From assembly GCF_013371085.1 (NCBI RefSeq), contig NZ_JABWCV010000017.1, positions 1-64,000 of the forward strand: a stretch of DNA of 64,000 nucleotides, in the 5' to 3' direction. A model generated the notes under the pieces. That model worked only from the letters and a program-made list of their open reading frames with translations. It was not told the DNA's origin and ran no database searches. A program made the position numbers and the translations under genes. Source of the DNA: Vreelandella maris (lineage in GTDB: Bacteria > Pseudomonadota > Gammaproteobacteria > Pseudomonadales > Halomonadaceae). Of the stretch, positions 61,541 through 64,000 are shown piece after piece (position 1 is the stretch's first letter; every line of letters starts with the position of its first letter).

Positions 61541-62416
61541 ATGCTGGCGACCACATTACTGGTCCGCTGGCTGCGCCATGCTCACTGGGCCAGCCCAGCA
61601 GCCGTGCAGCACGCTATTGAATTTTCACACTTAGCAGCCCGGGTAACGCTCCCAGCAGCTAGCGCCAGCGAACTCGGCATCATCCAATGGCACCGATGGC
61701 CGCTTTGCTTAGGGGACGATATTGCCTACTGGCGACCAGGGCGAACGGGGCTGCAATGTCAGCGCTTGCCTTATCCAGCGGCCGCTGGACTCACATCGAC
61801 CACCTACGATGACAACTTCAGCTGCTCGATCAGAGACATCATCTCCCTGGCGTCTGGGAAAGGCGATCTCGTCGGCTACGCCACTCTCGACGCCTATGCT
61901 ATCGGCGAATGTCGCGAATTGGTTCACAACAACCGTGCCAGCATCGAACCTTTGCCCAACTGGCATGAACTCCGCTTCCATGGCGGTTCTGGCGCTGAAG
62001 AGTCAGTAGAAGGTTTCAGTTGGCGGCCCTGGGGATACCATCTAAACAACCAGGGTGGCGCCCATCACTTCGCTACAGCTTGTCTGATTGCTGGCTTCCT
62101 CGATCCTGAGCTGCGCATAAAAGCTCCCTTGACCAGGCATGAACTGAACACCGAGGTCGCCCAAGTTATTCTCAGCGCCTTCGACATCTTTTGCGAGCCA
62201 GAGCACCACACAATGAACGAAGCGTTTATGAAGCGGATGGAGGCTGCGCAGATCCCATTCGCCATCTGTTCAGCACCCCCGCCGCGGCAGGATGGCCATC
62301 ACCTTTTACTGTTGTCCTGTGAGAACAGCAAAGCCATGGGCGTAGCCGATATATTCCGAGCTTACGGCTGGCTCGATTTCTGCGACCTCTTACGCAAGCA
62401 GGCGAAACAACAATAG
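61541..62416 (+). CDS. Hypothetical protein, 291 aa
   Basis: Starts at ATG 61541 with GGGGGAAC upstream; the TTG at 61526 is less likely. MLATTLLVRWLRHAHWASPA, FSWRPWGYHLNNQGGAHHFA, TACLIAGFLDPELRIKAPLT. Looks like a soluble protein of a plasmid-specific family; I do not recognise a domain or catalytic motif. Confidence 0.65.
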   Translation: MLATTLLVRWLRHAHWASPAAVQHAIEFSHLAARVTLPAASASELGIIQWHRWPLCLGDDIAYWRPGRTGLQCQRLPYPAAAGLTSTTYDDNFSCSIRDIISLASGKGDLVGYATLDAYAIGECRELVHNNRASIEPLPNWHELRFHGGSGAEESVEGFSWRPWGYHLNNQGGAHHFATACLIAGFLDPELRIKAPLTRHELNTEVAQVILSAFDIFCEPEHHTMNEAFMKRMEAAQIPFAICSAPPPRQDGHHLLLLSCENSKAMGVADIFRAYGWLDFCDLLRKQAKQQ

Positions 62417-62540
62417 AAAAAAACTGGGCACATCCATTGGACAGGGCTGACATCAGCTGGTGTTATTGCGGCAGCGCGTAGAACCACCAGGCTGTTAGCG
62501 GGCTTTGAAAGTACAGTGATTAGCAACGCATATAAGGAGA

Positions 62541-62819
62541 ATGAACTTGGCAAAGATTAAACACGACGCAGAGGCGTTTCACGCCGAGATAGCTATGCGC
62601 GTTTACGATGAATCTGTGACCGACGCTATTGACGTTATCACTCGTGATGGTGAGCCAGAAACCCTGCTGGCAGTGGTGCGAAGCCTTGTTGATTTTAACG
62701 TGTATTACAGCAATCAGAAAAACTATAAGACGTACCAACACGCCTATGCTGCTATCGGTGCTGCAATTGATAAGGCGAACCCAGAGCATCAGCCACTAAA
62801 CAAACACTGGAATAAATGA
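62541..62819 (+). CDS. Hypothetical helical protein
   Basis: 92 residues, AAGGAGA before the ATG. MNLAKIKHDAEAFHAEIAMR, ITRDGEPETLLAVVRSLVDF, NYKTYQHAYAAIGAAIDKAN. All-helical, no family recognised. Followed by a terminator. Confidence 0.6.
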   Translation: MNLAKIKHDAEAFHAEIAMRVYDESVTDAIDVITRDGEPETLLAVVRSLVDFNVYYSNQKNYKTYQHAYAAIGAAIDKANPEHQPLNKHWNK

Positions 62820-62864
62820 ATCTTAATAGGGAAATAATATTTATCACTTTGCCTAGGTATAGAA

Positions 62865-62894
62865 AAAGCCCCTGCCAGCCAGTGGAAGGGGCTT
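62865..62894. terminator. Terminator hairpin
   Basis: AAGCCCCTgccagccagtggAAGGGGCTT-type stem after the 92-residue gene. The rest of 62895-63093 has no convincing gene. Confidence 0.7.
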
Positions 62895-63093
62895 AGAATA
62901 GATCCTCTTCGTCACACTTCAGTGCTACCGAAAGTGGATGCTACCAACGTTGTGATGATCGCATTAGCTCTTTCTACGCTAGTGATGGAAGAGCTCAATC
63001 AACAACACACGACGAATATTAAGGGTTTGACGGTAGCCAAGCCGTTGTTCTCCAAAGGGCTGAAAAAACGCTCTGCCTTGTCTTTATCGACAT

Positions 63094-64000
63094 TCACGAC
63101 GAATGAAGTGTCAGTTCTTCATAAACACTGTTGATATTGTCGTCTTCTTTATTACTCGGTTCCGGCTTCGGATACAGAGGTTCGATAAGCCCGTTGGATA
63201 ATGCTAGTAAATCGCTAAGCTGTTCGTAATCGAAGCTAACGCCATCTACATTGCGTTGCTCAAGGCGTGAAATGGCATCTGATATAGCGGTCATGGTGTG
63301 ATCCTCCACCCCTAAAGGAGGTAATGCCTGTACCAGCGGCTGTCCGTTGTCCCAACCGATTTTAATAGGTTGGTTGATGATATTGACCTGGGTGCCCGCC
63401 GGTATGCGGTCAAAAATTGATTCAATATCGTCAGGCAACATGCGTATACAGCCACGGCTTGCGCGCATGCCAATGCCATCGGGCTGGTTGGTGCCGTGAA
63501 TCAAATAGCCATCGAAGCCTAGGATGATGGCATGGTCTCCTAGCGGGTTATCGGGGCCGGGTGGCACAACGCTGGGCGCGGTTTCACCGCGTGCTTCCGC
63601 TTCGCGTTTTACCGACTCAGGCGGGTACCACGCGGGGTTTTTAATGTTCATGGTGGTCTCGGTCACGCCTAGAGGAGTATCAAACCCTTCGCGACCGATG
63701 CCGATAGGATAGGTCTCAACGCGCGGTGTCTCACCGGTTTTGACATCTGGGTAGTAGTAAAGCCGCAGCTCGGCGATATTGATGACGACACCAGTACGCT
63801 CGACATTCGGCAGGATGAAGCGTCCTGGAATGGTTACTTCAGTACCCACTCCGGGCACCCAAATACTGACCTCTGGGTTTGCACGGATCATCTCCTGGTA
63901 GCCAAGGTTGTGACGTCTGGCAATATCAATCAGAGTATCCTCGTAATCCTTCACAATGAAGGTGTCAGCCTCTCCGATAATATTGCCTTCCTCAGGTAGC
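63094..64000 (-). CDS. L,D-transpeptidase (ErfK/YbiS type), 5' end beyond window
   Basis: At least 300 residues; the frame continues past 64000 (LPEEGNIIGEADTFIVKDYE). A LysM-like start (DTLIDIARRHNLGYQEMIRA) precedes the YkuD catalytic domain: RTGVVINIAELRLYYYPD, GVTETTMNIKNPAWYPPESV and the His/Cys motif IHGTNQPDGIGMRASRGCIR. Makes 3-3 peptidoglycan crosslinks or attaches proteins to the wall. Probably a chromosomal-type gene near an element edge. Confidence 0.92.
   Translation of the reverse strand, partial: LPEEGNIIGEADTFIVKDYEDTLIDIARRHNLGYQEMIRANPEVSIWVPGVGTEVTIPGRFILPNVERTGVVINIAELRLYYYPDVKTGETPRVETYPIGIGREGFDTPLGVTETTMNIKNPAWYPPESVKREAEARGETAPSVVPPGPDNPLGDHAIILGFDGYLIHGTNQPDGIGMRASRGCIRMLPDDIESIFDRIPAGTQVNIINQPIKIGWDNGQPLVQALPPLGVEDHTMTAISDAISRLEQRNVDGVSFDYEQLSDLLALSNGLIEPLYPKPEPSNKEDDNINSVYEELTLHSS

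Overview
The window reads as part of a large mobile replicon (plasmid or integrative conjugative element) of a gammaproteobacterium. Protein style suggests a Halomonas-like host; this is inference, since the window has no rRNA, tRNA or replication initiator. The backbone markers are an F-type conjugation set (traW, traU, trbC, a two-gene traN and a VirD4-type coupling ATPase on +; traF, traH and traG on -), topoisomerase III, a broken RecD2-type helicase, an ERF annealing protein and a CHC2/Toprim primase. The relaxase, pilin, and the traB/traK/traV/traC set are not in the window.

Layout. 0.1-4.6 kb: an accessory edge with an ART-like protein, an IS30-family insertion that splits a small secreted repeat protein, an IS3-family remnant and short orphan genes. 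4.7-9.6 kb: a minus-strand run of small plasmid genes, two of them pseudogenes (a four-TM protein with an amber codon and a frameshift; recD2 with a TGA and a 10-bp tandem duplication). 10.0-13.1 kb: topB and an unknown gene. 13.5-14.0 kb: a repeat-rich non-coding block that could be an origin or structured-RNA locus. 14.3-32.4 kb: regulators and the two convergent tra operons. 32.4-35.8 kb: ERF, primase and two decayed genes. 35.8-39.6 kb: a HupE/anchor/His-rich metal cluster facing a CsoR/RcnR-family repressor and MFS exporter. 39.6-49.6 kb: recombination scars, then a polymyxin-resistance-like envelope island: response regulator, histidine kinase and a DedA-PAP2 gene on -, and glycosyltransferase 9, dgkA, a PAP2 phosphatase and an EptA/MCR-type phosphoethanolamine transferase on +. 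PmrA-box-like repeats lie between the two arms and after eptA. 49.9-53.4 kb: mntP, a deleted MFS copy, a second CsoR/RcnR-family repressor, a DUF1232 protein and a CDF exporter, ending at a probable transposon terminus near 53.7 kb. 53.9-55.7 kb: single-gene modules, most made of a terminator, a gene and a conserved hairpin leader. 56.3-58.7 kb: a defence-like locus. 58.9-64 kb: small genes, a higBA pair, DUF192 and an L,D-transpeptidase running off the edge.

The most interesting locus is at 57.5-58.7 kb. An Abi_2 (AbiD/AbiF-type, HEPN Rx4H) gene is preceded on its own strand by two contiguous 100-nt repeats (about 71% identical, no indels) and then a rho-independent terminator just before the coding region. 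That is the architecture of a type III (RNA antitoxin) toxin-antitoxin module, but with an Abi_2 protein. The next gene downstream also has an Rx4H motif. A second notable signal is a shared 5' leader (conserved upstream block, hairpin with changing stem sequence, then a purine-rich ribosome-binding site) in front of at least five unrelated genes spread over 28 kb.
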